Positions 47,920 to 60,610 of a DNA stretch of 64,000 nt are shown piece after piece. The translations under genes and the position numbers were made by a program. Under the pieces are notes generated by a model that saw only the letters and a program-made list of their open reading frames with translations, searched no databases and was not told the DNA's origin. Source of the stretch: Eulemur rufifrons (Eukaryota > Chordata > Mammalia > Primates > Lemuridae); contig NC_090989.1 in NCBI RefSeq assembly GCF_041146395.1, positions 125,921,501-125,985,500 on the forward strand, in the 5' to 3' direction. Numbering within the stretch: position 1 is the stretch's first letter; each line of letters begins with the position of its first letter.

Positions 47920-48724
47920 GTATGTTACTTTTAGAATTGAAAATTAAATATTTAAAAAATTTATCATAGAGAGTAATAAATGCAGTAATGGATGTAAAGG
48001 TATAGAAATGACAGTGACAAAAGTGATTGTTTCTGCCTGAGGGGAGGCTGAGAAAAGTTTCTCATAGTGGGTCAGAGATGTAATAAACAAGAGGTGTAAT
48101 ACAATAGGAAGAGGTGAGCAGCGTGACGAACTGGAGTGTGCATGCCTCACCTTAAAGCATTCATATCCTTTTTTTTTTCCCCCTAAAGTACTGTACTAGA
48201 CAAAACCTATTTGGGAACCAACTCTGCAGGAGGCTTTGAAAGGTGCATAGGAGTTCACCAGATATGAGAAGGAAAGGGAGAAGGACAATCAATGTAAAGG
48301 CAAGGAAGCATCATCATGGCAAAAGCTTGATGGTACTCGATAGACTAGTGTGTGAAGGAAATTTCTAGAATTATTTCTGGAACATGACAGGAGAAGTCAG
48401 GAGTGCCCAGAAATGAGGCTGGACTAGAAACCACAAGGACTAGATCACATATGTCCGTGGATACCATGCCAACAAAGGCTCTGCATGTCCCCAGCTCTCC
48501 ACCATAGTATTATAACTTCAAGAGCAGAGGAGGGTGGGAGTCCCAGGCCAAAGCTCAAGAATTCTTTGAATATTAATCTTTTACCTTCAACAGCAATGCA
48601 AATTTTCTATCATGCATCATAGTACTGCATAATACCAAAACCTTTAAAAAGACACCTAAGTTAAATGCTCCCCTCATCCAAGCCATCCAGGGAAATTCAT
48701 AACCCCAGGAAGAAGATGCATCTT

Positions 48725-48865
48725 TGTGCATAAATCTTTATCTGAAGCTCTACTTACATCCTTCGGGCAGATTCCTGGAAGTAGAATTAATGAGTCAAGG
48801 GATATTAACTTTTCAAAGGCTTAATACAGGCTGCCAAATTGTTTACCCGAAAGGGTGAGTAGTCC
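48725..48865 (-). mobile_element. Old L1-like fragment, inverted
   Basis: 'attcctggaagtagaattaat', 'gagtcaagggatattaac' and 'aggctgccaaattgtttacc'. Confidence 0.5.
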
Positions 48866-49619
48866 TTTTTAACTAGAAGACCACATTTAGATTTTATAAA
48901 GATCAATATCTGGCTAGACCCTAGGGGCCTTGACACTCCTAGTTTTCTGCCTTACCCTAGCATAGGCACTTTCCTCTCTCTTTTTCATAAAGTCATTTGA
49001 CTGTGTACGTATAGCTAAATTGAGTCCTGTTTATTTCTCATTCATTCATTCATAACCTCCATTGAGCAAGTCACATGCATGACAACAGCGGGTACTAGTT
49101 CCCATTCAACAGGGTTCATCCTTGGCCAGGAGCCCTCAACTCTACACTTCCCCTTGGTGACTTCCTCTACAAACATGGCTTTAGCCACTAATCATACATT
49201 AATTATTCCCCAGTTTGAACCCCTATCCCTGGCGTTCCTTGGAATTTCAGACCCACATGGTCGATGATCACAGCTGATGGGTCTCCCTTCAACCTGGTCT
49301 CTCAAACTGGAGACACAGGCATCTTCTTCCTTAGCTCTTCCATTTTTCTAACCCTATGTGTCCATTCACCACAACCTGCCAGACTTATCCTTCAATGCTT
49401 CTGGAATCTCTTTCCCATTCTCCATTACTTTACTTCAGGCCCTCAGCATGTGTTGCTGGATAGCACCATGACGTAAAGTTACACCAGTGTCTTCATCAGC
49501 ATGGGACCGAACCAATATGGAAGAACAAACCATGGTAGCCAGGTCACCTTAGCCTTGGAGGCCCTCGTGGACTGTCACACACATGCCTACAACATTTCTC
49601 TAACAACTGCGAGTAGTGA

Positions 49620-49810
49620 AAACAACAATTATTAACACTGTTCAACTCTTCTACAAAGAACTTTCACGTGCATTGATTTAGGCCTCAAAATAATACCTTA
49701 CAGAAGGGGAAACTGGTTAAGAGAAGATTATGTGCCTGGTCAAACTTCACAGAACTAATCAAAGGCAATGCCTGGATTTGACTCTGCATATTCTAAGCCA
49801 ACCTGATGCC
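49620..49810 (-). repeat. MIR-like SINE, inverted
   Basis: 'ctttcacgtgcattgattta', 'aataccttacagaaggggaa' and 'gcctggatttgactctgcata'. Confidence 0.7.
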
Positions 49811-50097
49811 CTTCAACAATATCATTCTTTCCACTTCATTAAATAATCCAATCTACAACAAGATGCCCAGCTGGATACCAGGTTAAACTGAAATACACCC
49901 TCACCCACCTTCTTCTCATTTCTGCTGCCTTTAAGAACTATCCTACCCCAAATAATTAAAGGAGTAACGATTGCTGGTTTAGGCACCAGATACTAAATAT
50001 GGCGTTTTGACTGATCCAAGACGTCATTCAATTGCTCTATAATAAGTAAGAACAAGTTCCATGGTAACTGTAATCAAGAATCATGGCATAAAAAAAC

Positions 50098-50279
50098 TTT
50101 TTTTTTTTTTTTTTTAAGACAGAGTCTTGCTCTGTCACCCTGGCTAGAGTGCCGTGCCATCATCATGGCTCACTGCAACCTCAAACTCCTGGGCTCAATC
50201 AATCCTCCTGGCTCAGCCTCCCAAAGTGCTAGCATTATAGGCATGAGCCACCATGCCTGCCTTTTTTTTTTTTTTTTTT
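50098..50279 (-). mobile_element. Alu-related monomer bounded by poly-T on both sides
   Basis: 'gacagagtcttgctctgtc' to 'gcatgagccaccatgcctgcc', with T-runs at 50098-50115 and 50262-50279. Confidence 0.8.
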
Positions 50280-50726
50280 ATAATTTTGTTATATAAAAAG
50301 TCTCAACTCATTGTAAAAAAAAATCACTTTTGGTTATATATTTGAGGAATCACTTTTATTAAAAATAACAACATGACATTGGGATAGTTCCAGAAAATTT
50401 AGGAGGAATTGCTCATTACTCTACTTTCAAAATGAATGTAATGTTGCCAAGGATAAGTACAAATGTATACTCTGTCTATGTATGTGCTAATACACATATT
50501 TGTGTTTTAGAGATCATGTATCAGTCACGGTGAAACCAGTTAGGGAGAAGTGAGACACAGGTTGGATTTCGTGAAAATAGAAACTATATGCAACATGGAA
50601 AAAGGAGCAAAACAGCCTCCTGCTGACAAGTCAGTAGGAATTGGAGTCCTGACAGGTCATACTAGAAGGCATGGATGAAGGGTCAGGGACAGTTTCAGGA
50701 TTGCTTTGGCTGAATCTACTGAGGAA

Positions 50727-50751
50727 GGTGTCAGGGTTAATTTTATGCATT
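50727..50751 (+). repeat. LTR-like repeat, 5' end (split by Alu)
   Basis: 'gtgtcagggttaattttatg' is the first part of the LTR-like family seen at 9920. The Alu at 50752 interrupts it and the rest continues at 51045. Confidence 0.6.
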
Positions 50752-51044
50752 GGCTGGGCACAGTGGCTCATACCTGTAATCCTAGCACTCTGGGAGGCCA
50801 AGGCAGGAGAACAGCTTGAGCTAAGGAGTTTGAGACCCCGTCTCTACTAAAAAATAGAAAAATTAGCCGGGTGTGGTGCATGCCTGTAGTCCCAGCTACT
50901 TGGGAGGCTGAGGTGGGAGGCTGAGGCAGGAGGCTCGCTTGAGCCCAGGAGTTTGAGGTTGCTGTGAGCTAGGCTGATGCCATGGCACTCTAGCCCAGGA
51001 GACAGAGCAAGACTCTGTCTCAAAAAAAAAAATAAATAAATAAA
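50752..51044 (+). mobile_element. Alu-type SINE inserted in the LTR-like repeat
   Basis: Starts 'ggctgggcacagtggctcat', includes 'gaggttgctgtgagctaggc' (a strepsirrhine-type variant) and ends in an A/T tail with AAATA units. It contains a small duplication of 'gaggctgagg' units at about 50907-50932. Imperfect target repeats 'aattttatgcat' and 'aatttgtatgt' flank it. Confidence 0.9.
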
Positions 51045-51420
51045 AATTTGTATGTGTCAACTTGAGTAAACTATGGTAACCAGTTTTTTTTGTAAAACAC
51101 TAGTCTAGATGTTGCCATAAAGGTATTTCTCAAAGGTGTGATTAAAATTTATAACCAGTTGATATTCAGTAAAGGAGATTACTCTCCATAATGTGGGTGG
51201 GCCTCATCCAGTCAGTTGAAGGCTACAAGAAGCAAGACCGAGATTTCCCAAAGAAGAAAAAGGATTCTGCCTCTAGATTGCAGCACAGAAATCCTGCCCG
51301 AGCTTTCAAGCCTCAGACTCAAAACTGCAACATCAGCTCTTACCTGAATCTCCAGCCTGCGGGACTGTCCCGCAGATGGCAGACTTGCCAGCCCCCATAA
51401 TCATGTAAGCCAATTTCTTA
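51045..51420 (+). repeat. LTR-like repeat, remainder
   Basis: 'tatgtgtcaacttgagtaaac', 'aatgtgggtgggcctcatcc' and the ending 'cataatcatgtaagccaattt' match the family at 9920-10350. Confidence 0.7.
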
Positions 51421-51856
51421 GAGTAAGTCAATTCTCTCCCTCCCCTCCACATCCCTCCTTCAGGGCCAGGGCGGGGGAGATAAGCTAGCACAAGGCAGGC
51501 TGACTGAGGTCTCTACATCCAAACCCGACTCAGCGTGAAATGAAGAGGTGTCTAAGGGATCCCAAAAGACAGTGAGAGAGCATGTGCCCCAAACAGAAGC
51601 AAGACAACTAGGACTTCATCTGGCATCGGTCCCAGGTCCTAGGGGAGAGACTGATGCGAGGCAAGAACGTTTTCAGCTGCCATTGTTCCCAGTCAAGGAA
51701 ATTTCCCCCACCGTGTTTTGAGGAAAAGGGAAAGGAAGTTACATCCATAACTAATTTATTTTCTACAAGTTGTATGATGAACTTAATGGAATGCCTATTA
51801 CTAATGAGCTCATTAATGCTGTGAGTCAGAAACTTATTATTTTTTAGTAAAAATAC

Positions 51857-52075
51857 AGAGCTGTGCTGTCCCATATGGTAGCTACTACCCACATGTGGCT
51901 ATTTAAATTTAAATTAACTTAAGTAAAATAAAACAAAACATTCCATTGCTCAGTTGTATTAGTCACATTTCAAGTGCTCAGCCACTGGTGGCTTGTGACT
52001 ACTCTATTGGACAGTGGAGATATAGAACATTTCCATTCTCACAGAACATTCTACTAGATAGCACTATTATAGAGC
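51857..52075. mobile_element. hAT-like palindromic non-autonomous DNA transposon
   Basis: Inverted-repeat structure: 'agctgtgctgtcccatatgg' and 'cacatgtggctatttaaatt' on one side, 'catttcaagtgctcagcc' in the middle, 'acagaacattctactagata' on the other. Same family as 34545-34725. Confidence 0.7.
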
Positions 52076-52667
52076 ATAATAAATCACATAAATACTGAAT
52101 AATGGAAATAGATTTTTCAACAATGATTTCATAGGCATATAACATGGGGTAAAGACCAAGACCCACACATACATATACCCCAAATATACCCTAGACCAGA
52201 CCACTGTCCACTCTGACCCCTCTGCCCCCATAACTCACAGGCTACCATTCCATGACAGCTGACATTTTAAAGACTTTGGGGATCCATGACATACACAGGA
52301 GCCCACAAACAGATGCATGTCCTATATGTCAAGAACAGGCATAAAAACACTGTTGTGGGTTGCACAGTTACACATGTGTCTTTACGGTGAATATTTTATC
52401 ATACACACACAACCCTTCCCATCTTTTGTCACCTAAACTCTTGTACAGCTTTCTGAAAAGAGAGGTTCAAAAATAACATGGGTTTTAGCTCTCATCTGAA
52501 GCTGCCTTTAGTTCTGACGTGTTAACGCTTAGCTTCAGGAATTGAAAGCTTTGCCAGGCGCTGCTGGGTGTTCAGCTTCATTATGGGGCCACGAGGAAAG
52601 ATCATGGGGACCTTCTGGTGTTTTGGTTTTCTTTTAGTGACTGAGAGGTCTTACAGTGAGCCTCGGA

Positions 52668-52812
52668 CAAGGAGTCTGAAGACCTAAAGCTTTGGACTTG
52701 GCTCTACTAATCATTAGTTACATTATTGGTCAAATCATTTGATGTATCTGAGCCTCAGTCTCTTCATTTATAAAATGGGGATAATAATATTCATTCATTC
52801 ATTCATTGGTTT
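52668..52812 (+). repeat. MIR SINE with (ATTC)n
   Basis: 'gagcctcagtctcttcattt' and 'ataaaatggggataataata', followed by about five ATTC units ending at 52812. Confidence 0.8.
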
Positions 52813-54036
52813 GTTCATTCTCTAAGTATTTTCTGAATACCTATAAGGTTCTGGGAGTTAGGTTTTAGGGATATAGCAGTGAGCCAAACAGCCACTATCC
52901 CTGCCCTCTTGGATTTAATATGTATTGCTCTGACTCGAGGGGTAACAGAGACTAAGAGTTAAGTTGCTCCATCCTTCTCAAACTGCCTACACTCAGTTTG
53001 GCAGGGCTGGTGTTGAGGGGAAGAGGGATCCCTTTATTCTCTTCTGTTATTAGGGGTGATTTGGTGGGAAGCTTAATAAATACTATAAGAACTCAGCAAA
53101 CTGTAAAAAGTAAAAGAAAGAGAATAAAAGTAAAAGGAAGAGGTGGGGCCCAGAGTTCTACTAGAAGTAGAGAAAGGATCCATCCTTTGGTAGCTCTGTT
53201 CAGGACAGGTATTACTGACAAGAGGGTTTTTTTGGCCTGCATTATCTGTGTTGACTCACTTCTTTCACTTAGACTGTGCCTATAATTTCACAGTTCATTG
53301 AAAATAGAGTGTCTGAGAGTTAGGGGTCAGTAGGATTGAGAGGGTACTAGCAAATTACTATCCCTCACAGATCTTCAACTAGCTCTTAGTACCTCCTAAA
53401 AACCAACCCACCAGAAGATCCCAACTCAATGTCAAAAGTCTAAATCAAAGATACAAAAGGGAAGTGAACAAGGAAAGGCCTGCCTGTGAGGAACAACTCA
53501 TTGCTCTCTCCAAGAACAGCCAAGTGGCCAGCAGGGTAGGGCCGGAGCTAAACTTAGGAAAACCTGGAACCAGTGTCTCCAGCACTGTTTGGAAACTTTC
53601 TCCAAGTTTCCTTATTCTCTTTATTTGTTGGCATCATTCTTTTTTCCTAGCTAGGATCAATTTTTTTCCATGTAGCAGAAAATATGGCCATTGCTAACTC
53701 CTGAGTTTTTCTACTAACAGCTTAGTTACTGGAGTTAGAATGTCTAAACTTCTTGATTACCCAAAGCAAAAGATCCCAGGGAAGAGCTCTTATTGGCCCA
53801 GCTTAGGTCAGATGTCCACTTCTGGGCCAATCAGCCCTGGCCAGGGTACAAAGTGGCTCCCACGGAAATCATACAGCTGGACTGTGGAAATAAAGAAGCT
53901 CTCAGAAGAAGAATGTCAGGGCTGACAAAATAAACATGTAAATATCTATCATGTATATACATCATTTAATGTGAATAAAATCTGAAATTTGCTCATGACC
54001 TACATATACTAAAATGAGGAAGAAAATATAAGCCAA

Positions 54037-54275
54037 ATTTTGTTTTGTTTTGAGACAGGTCTCTGGAGTGCAGCGGCATGATCATAGCTCACAGCAGTCT
54101 CAAACTCCTGGGCTCAAGAGATCCCGCCTCCCAAGTAGCTGGGACTACGGGAGTGTGCACCACACCCAGCTAATTTTTTTATTTTTTGTAGAGACAAAGT
54201 TTCGCTATGTTGTCCAGCTGGTCTTGAACTCCTGGCCCCAAGCGATCCTCCCACCTCAGCCTCCCAAAGCACAAG
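54037..54275 (-). mobile_element. Alu-type SINE, shortened
   Basis: 'gttttgagacaggtctctgg' to 'cacctcagcctcccaaagc'. It lacks part of each arm, so it is diverged or deleted internally. Confidence 0.85.
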
Positions 54276-55154
54276 CCAAATCTTAGATGAGGCAACTGAT
54301 ATTTAAGCCAAATAAAACTAAGGAAGTAAGCCCTTATCTGTCACAGTACAGTTGATATATTTTGGTCAAAACTGTTTTGGCATCAGTGCTCTAGATTATT
54401 TGTCTGCACAGACAGCATTCTTTCACTTCACAGAGGTTATCAGGTCTGCTCAAAATTGTTTATTACGAACACTTTCTGGAATCACTGTCCCACCCCCAAG
54501 CCTCCCACTCTGCAGAGCAGTCTGGCATAACAGACGCACACCCAGACCAGGAGGCACACAACGCAAAGATTCAACATGTCAGAGCAGACAGGAGGCACCT
54601 CCAGCAGATTTTTACTGGCCCAGCAAATCCCCGGTCTCCCTCAAGGTATGCCCGTCAGCAGAATTCGGCATCTGTGTGGTTGCCTGTGCTCAGACCAGGG
54701 TCCTGGAGCAAGGCAAAGACCTCGGCCCAAGCAAACTGCCGTCATCCAGGTGGGAGCACTGAGGAAAACAACTGACAGGAGGATCTGCCACCTCCCACCA
54801 CGGCCGCAAGACCCCCAGGCTTCCATTAATACTCCTGCACACCCACAGGGGAAGTGGATAAACGAAACCTCAAAACATCATGTTAGCAAAGTATTTAAAG
54901 ACACTCTTGTCATAGTCCCGTGGGAGTCAAAGCATGTATGCCAGACTTCACAGTCTGTTAGTTTTGTGCCTGCCTAAACCCGTGGTTGGTAAAATAACCT
55001 TTCTGACAGGTGGAATCTGTGCATACGGAAATGGTTTGCAGGAAGGAGTCCCGTAAGGAAAGACTAGCAAATGTGAAGCGGCAAGAAAGTGCCAGAAGTT
55101 ATGCAGGGAAGAGCACACGTTCAGTGTGCCTGTGTGGAAAATCCATAATCTCGA

Positions 55155-55385
55155 CAGCTAGTGTTTACTGGAAGCTTACTATGCACCCAACACCATTTAA
55201 AAGGCTGTACATCGATTAACTCATTTGATCCTTACAATAACGATAGGTATTCTTTTTTATCTCTATGTTACAGATTAGAAAATTGAGGCACAGAGAGGTT
55301 GGGCAACTTGCCTAAGGTCACACAGCTAGTAAAAGGGCAAGCAGGATTGAAACCCAGGCAGTTGGCCTCAGAGCCCAAGTTCCTA
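55155..55385 (-). repeat. MIR SINE, nearly complete, inverted
   Basis: 'ttactatgcacccaacacc', 'aaattgaggcacagagaggt', 'cctaaggtcacacagctag' and 'ggattgaaacccaggcag'. The best preserved MIR of the window. Confidence 0.95.
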
Positions 55386-57059
55386 CCTGTCAGACCACTT
55401 AGCACTATATTCATTAGGAAATATCCCATGCTCTGAGCCACACTGTGAAATACCAGGGCTGGATGGCAAAGAGTCTTGAATCTTTAGACTGTCACGTTTT
55501 TGTTCTGTGGGCACTGAGCTGCCATCATGGTGTCCGAGCAGTGTGGCACAATTGGGCCCACCCAAAGGACAACGGATCTGCCCACAGGATGTGGTATGGA
55601 CCGAGGTGGGGGCTGGTGACAGCGGCGAGCAGGCAGGAGGCCAGGAGAGTGGCTGGGGGCCCGAGAACCGCTGCAGAGCTCGTGGGAGAGGTCACAGAGC
55701 TACGCTCGCCATGGGAAAGGATGTGAGGCGTCCATGGGAGACCAAAAGCAGACACAGCAGTCTGCCGACTGAGGTGATGGGTCACACAACCAGTAGCCCA
55801 TCATCCAAAGAGGGATGGGCTTTAAAGAAAAAGGTGAAACAATGAGTAATTATTATGCTGGGTTGACAGGCATGAGCTGGGACTGTCCGAGCAAACTGAG
55901 ACCTACAGTCACCTAGTTCAACGTGACCAGCAGTCAGGGCCCAGAAAGCTGCTTGTAAAGATGCGCAGATGACTGGGTCTTCTCAGCCTTCCCTGCTCAG
56001 CACGCGATCCACTTCTTCCGTCATCCTCCTGCTATCACCTCCTTGGCTTTCTCTGCCTGGCTCCTCCCACAAATGTCACATCCATCCATCCACCCAGGGC
56101 CACAACAGGCAAGGCTCAAGGCCTCCACCTAGGCTGTGGCCACATGGCTGGCCTGTACCCTGCCGTCATCCCTACCCACCTGTCTTGTGCTCCACCTGCA
56201 GGGGCTTCCTCCCCTCTCCTGGGCCCCACCCCCCGCCAACCTTCCCATGTCCCCATCGTTCTCCAGAGATGAATTAGAGATGAAATCAGACAATAGCTGA
56301 GAAGCCCTACCCCATGTCCTCTTCCGGCCACCTCTAAACACACCCCTCCCCTCTTCGTCCCCTGCATCAGGGGGCCCTGGCCAAGGCTAAACATGGGTCA
56401 CAGAGCCTCCTAGAGGACCCAACTTGACTAAGGACCACCTCTCTCTTTTATATCCTTGATCTCTCCCTCTCTACTGGCTCTTTCCACCCAGCATACAATT
56501 AAATTCAAGCTATCTTTAAAAAAAAAAAAAAAAAAGCAAAGAAACCAACCAGCAACAGCAGAAAGTAAGTCCCCTCCACCCACCCCTACCTGACGGACTC
56601 CCCTCCACTCACTGTCCATCTTGCGTGTCCGCCTGCCGCACCGGTACCTCCCCACAGCCATCCCCCGCGACCCCCACGTGCCACATCCCACAGGCCCTTC
56701 CAGTCCTCACCGCCCCATCCTCTCTGGTGTGGCCCGCACTCAAGCAGTCCCCACTCCTGGATATGCCCTTCCCCGGCCTGGCCGCCAGCCCCCTGCTGGC
56801 TTTCCTCCTGCCTGCTGGCCTGCTTACAGCCCCACAGCAGCTAGGCTGGACTCCAAACCATCTGAAAGATGAGAGTCAGTTAATGTTAAACTCTCCAACA
56901 GTGTCCCACTTAGAGTAAGAGCCCACCACCTCGTTCACTCCTGACTCCTTCAACAAGCCTTTGCTTTTTTACCATTCAAAGTCTGTTCTCATCAGGGAGC
57001 TTAACACTTGCAGATCCCTGTTTGGGACGCTGTTCCCTTCAATCTCCCCATGATTGGTT

Positions 57060-57180
57060 TCCCCAGATGACTGAGAGCTCCATGAGGACACGGACTTTGT
57101 CTATTCTGTGCCCTGCTATGTTCCCAGCACCTGGAACCATTCCTGGCACATAAACAAATACTTATTAAAGGAATAAATAG
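57060..57180 (+). repeat. L2 LINE 3' end
   Basis: 'gagctccatgaggacacgg', 'tgctatgttcccagcacctg' and 'acttattaaaggaataaa'. Confidence 0.75.
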
Positions 57181-57446
57181 TTACAAGATTAAATTTGCAG
57201 AATTTGAGGTTACCCCATACGTGGAAACTTCTATGAGTCTACAATTCAGGAAATATCCATCTGGGGCCAGTAACATTTTGAAAATATATTCATTTGAGAC
57301 TCTGAAAACTTGCACATCATTTGCTACTCCTATCATCTTAACAGCAAAGAAAATTGAGGCCTAGAGAAATTAAGATGGTTGTAAGGTACATCTTGTTAAC
57401 AACAAAAAAAAAATTAACAAGGTTTATACTTTGGAAAAAGGAGGGT

Positions 57447-57452
57447 TTTATT
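57447..57452 (-). terminator. Polyadenylation signal AATAAA in the candidate LTR
   Basis: AATAAA on the minus strand, about 110 bp downstream of the TATA-like element. It is on the RFTN1 transcript strand, so it could in principle cause intronic polyadenylation. Confidence 0.45.
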
Positions 57453-57560
57453 TCTCATAAAGCGTAGTAACCTGTTGGGCAGCCATTCCAACAGGTTGGG
57501 AAGCCACGCCCAGGCCAGAAACCAGGCATGTGTGCTTCAGAGAAGAGCCAAAAGGGAACA

Positions 57561-57570
57561 GGATTTTATA
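57561..57570 (-). promoter_or_regulatory. TATA-like element in the candidate LTR
   Basis: TATAAAATCC on the minus strand, placed as the core promoter of the LTR would be. Activity is unknown. Confidence 0.45.
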
Positions 57571-58892
57571 CTGAGCGAGTGGGTGGTCAAATATACATAT
57601 TGAACAAATATAGGAGGAGTCATGAATATTCATGAAGGGAAATTATAGGCATGTAATTGTGCTTTATCTCTCGTATCCCGTCACGGCTGGGAACTCAGTT
57701 TTAAAGTGTTTCTGGGGTCCCCTTGGCCAAGAGGGGTCCACTCAGTTAGCAGAGGGCTTAGGATTTTATTTTCAGTTCAGTCTCAAGAAAGAAGCCTTGT
57801 TAAAATTATTTGCAGCCCATGGGTTTCTCGTCCATCTCTTAATAAACCAAGTCAATCTTCCCCTCAGGAAAAAGAAAGGAGGCAGCAATAAACAATTTGT
57901 TCATATCAGTACTTCCTATCAAGGTAAAAAACGTCTCATACTCAGGCATTCCCATGGGCCTTCTTTCATAAGGCCACTACCTGCGATAACACAATGCTTT
58001 TCCTCAAAAAAATAAAAACAAACTTAAAAAACCCAGCTGGAATCCTGGAGTTGCTGAGGTTGACAACCCCAATTTTATACTTTGGTAATATCAGTGACCC
58101 TGGAATTATAAGCTTGGGGCTAAGAACCTCAAGGGCTCATTAAAACTCCTGGGAATGTTGTGGAAAACCAGCTTTAGAGTCTTCATGGAACTCAAATCTC
58201 AGCACCACAGTTAAGTGAGTGAGGCAAAAGAACATAAGTTTAAAGAATTTAACCAGGAGCAGATGTTTCCCTTCACACCACGCTGCTTTAACATCCAGTA
58301 TTCGTGACTTTTTTTCCCACCACTCCCTGATTTACATAGGCTTCCAAAACACTAACGAAAGGCACTTTAACAAAATGTCGAGATGGTGCGGTTGGGCACT
58401 GCTATCCTAGTTTTAACCCTTGGTTAAAAAATCCTTGTCTATTCCCATGACTCCTGACCAGCAAAAATATAACAGGGTCCTCCTGGCATTTGAAACTCCC
58501 GTGGTAAACAAAGCAGTTAAACTAAGTACTTGGGGATGGCTTTCATTACAATGTGCTAAAGAAATGAATGTTTTATTTTTCCTTTGTAAATACCCTAGAG
58601 AACCCTGGGATGGTTTTTCTGGAAGATGGAAATCATTTGAGAGAGTTTCAGATCTCATGAAGATATGTGATCCCTCTGAATCACAAATAAGAGGCTATTT
58701 TTTTCTAGTGAGGGGGACTTGCATTTACAACTAAGGAGAATTACAAATTTAAAGATTATTTTCAGTGCCCAGTAACGCTTATATTCAATGCCTAATTAAT
58801 CTCCATTTCTTGCCTTCATTTTTATTTTTTATGTATTCTCAAAGTTCTCTCCTAGAAGAATAAGCTGAAAATGAACACGTCTGAATTCATGT

Positions 58893-59400
58893 ATGTTGCG
58901 GATTGTATTTTCCAAAGGTGGCCACAACGATATCTCTGGCCCTACCTGGTCTGCTGGAACCTTGTCATTCCCCTGTCAAGGAGGGGAGCCTATGTCCCCT
59001 CTAGGTGAACCACTATGGGTCTTTGTGATGGCCCCCAACAATGAGTAAGGTGATAAAGACGCTATGTGACACTTGAGGCCTAGTCATAAAAATTTTGTGC
59101 ACTTCCACCTTGCTCTCTTGGGATGCTTGCTCTTAAAACCCAGTCAGCATGTTTTGAGGAAGCCCGAGTCATCTGTGGAGAGGCCTACAGCCAGCACAAA
59201 CTCGCCCAGCATGTGAGCGTGCCATCTGGAAAGTAGACCCCCGGCCACCATCCAGCCACCCAATTGACACTATGTGGAACAGAACTTAATTGCCTCTGCC
59301 AAGTCCTGCCCACTTTGCATCTTTAAGACCAAAATAAATGACTGTTATCGTTTTAAGCCAGGATGTTTTGGGTTGATTTGTGACACAGCAATAGACATCT
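58893..59400 (+). repeat. MaLR (MLT1-type) LTR
   Basis: Begins near 'gttgcggattgtattttcc', contains 'gtgatggcccccaacaatgag' and 'cccagcatgtgagcgtgcc', and ends 'cgttttaagccaggatgtttt' with 'tttgtgacacagcaatagac'. Confidence 0.75.
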
Positions 59401-60209
59401 CTTAAAATGTAGTAATCTTCACTAATTCATACCTAAAGGAGACCCCAGACTGTAGTGATTTTCCTAAAGTGTAAAATCCACAATCCTTTATAAAAGATGC
59501 AGTCAGAGGCACTCTCAAACATGCAGAAATGTAAACAAAGAACACAAAAGCTCCCAAGGAGTGGGCCTTCAGGGACCTGCTTTAATAAAGAGGTAAGAGC
59601 AATTTGTAATTAGCCTCTCAGTTTGTGATGGTGCATCCAAACTGCTGGAACAAGCAGGTACCCTTGAGGTGAATAAACACTGTCCCTGCAGCTTGGCTTA
59701 CATTATTAATCAGCTTAGCAAACGTGTAGGCAAACTTAGGCTCAGCTCTTGTTTATCACAAGTTACAAATGTGCAGAGCATGAATTAATGATGATGCTTT
59801 ACTATTCAAAAGCGACACCGAATGATGCCCACATTCCCAGGTACCATCAGAGTCAGAAAGGGTCACAGACACTCCTGGGCTTGAGGCTTACGGAAAAAAA
59901 ATCCATCTGTGTTATTCTTAAGGCATCACAAAGAGAAGCCTCCATTGCCCTCTGGGGAGCGTCTCAGAAGTTAGGGTAGACACAGCACCTCATTTAAAAT
60001 AGGAAGTCACTGAAAACAAAATTTCTACACCAATGGAACAAGGAATAGTTCCATCAAAAAACTAACTTTATTTCTACCAGGAATATATTTAAACGTTTTC
60101 TTTTAAACTTTTTCCATCTCTTCAGGTATTTTCTTTCTAACTTCTCTCTGTATCCTCCATATCACAACCTTTTTCTCCCTGAAGTTTTCTTTCTAAGAAC
60201 TTCTTCCCA

Positions 60210-60610
60210 GTAACATCCCTACTACTCACACCAATAACACCCCTACTACCCACACCAATAACACCCCTACTACCCACACCAATAACAGTCCTACTACCCA
60301 CACCAATAACACCCCTACTACCTACACCAATAACACCCCTACTACCTACACCAATAACACTTCTACTGCCCACATCAATAACACCCCTACTACCCACATC
60401 AATAATACCCCTACTACCCCACACCAATAACACCCCTATTACCCCATTAATAACATCCCTACTACCCTACCAATTACACCTGTATCACCCCCACCAATAA
60501 TATTCCTACTGCCCCATCACTCCCATCAATAAGATCCCTGTTGCCCCACCAATAATATCCCTATCTCCCCCATTAATGATGCCCCTATCTCCCCCATCAA
60601 TAGCATCCCT
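60210..60610. repeat. 24-bp minisatellite
   Basis: Tandem units close to ACCAATAACACC plus CCTACTACCCAC. About nine regular units are followed by increasingly irregular, shortened ones from 60420. Read on the minus strand the regular part is an open frame of 8-residue GSRGVIGV-type repeats, because 24 is divisible by three. Confidence 0.95.

Larger units (their letters stand above)
57392..58019 (-). mobile_element. Candidate solo LTR of an endogenous retrovirus
   Basis: About 630 bp that reads, on the minus strand, as U3-R-U5. A TATA element (TATAAAATCC at 57570-57561) stands about 110 bp upstream of a polyadenylation signal AATAAA (57452-57447), and a T/G-rich patch follows. The ends fit TG...CA. 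No internal retroviral genes are recognised beside it. The family is not identified and the boundaries are approximate. Confidence 0.5.

Noticed and set aside
58420..58734. Possible retroviral or host coding remnant (104-codon plus-strand frame)
   Set aside because: It lies beside the candidate LTR but on the opposite strand, and no known motif could be seen.
60210..60610. CRISPR-like array
   Set aside because: Units are contiguous 24-bp repeats with no unique spacers, in a mammalian intron: a minisatellite.
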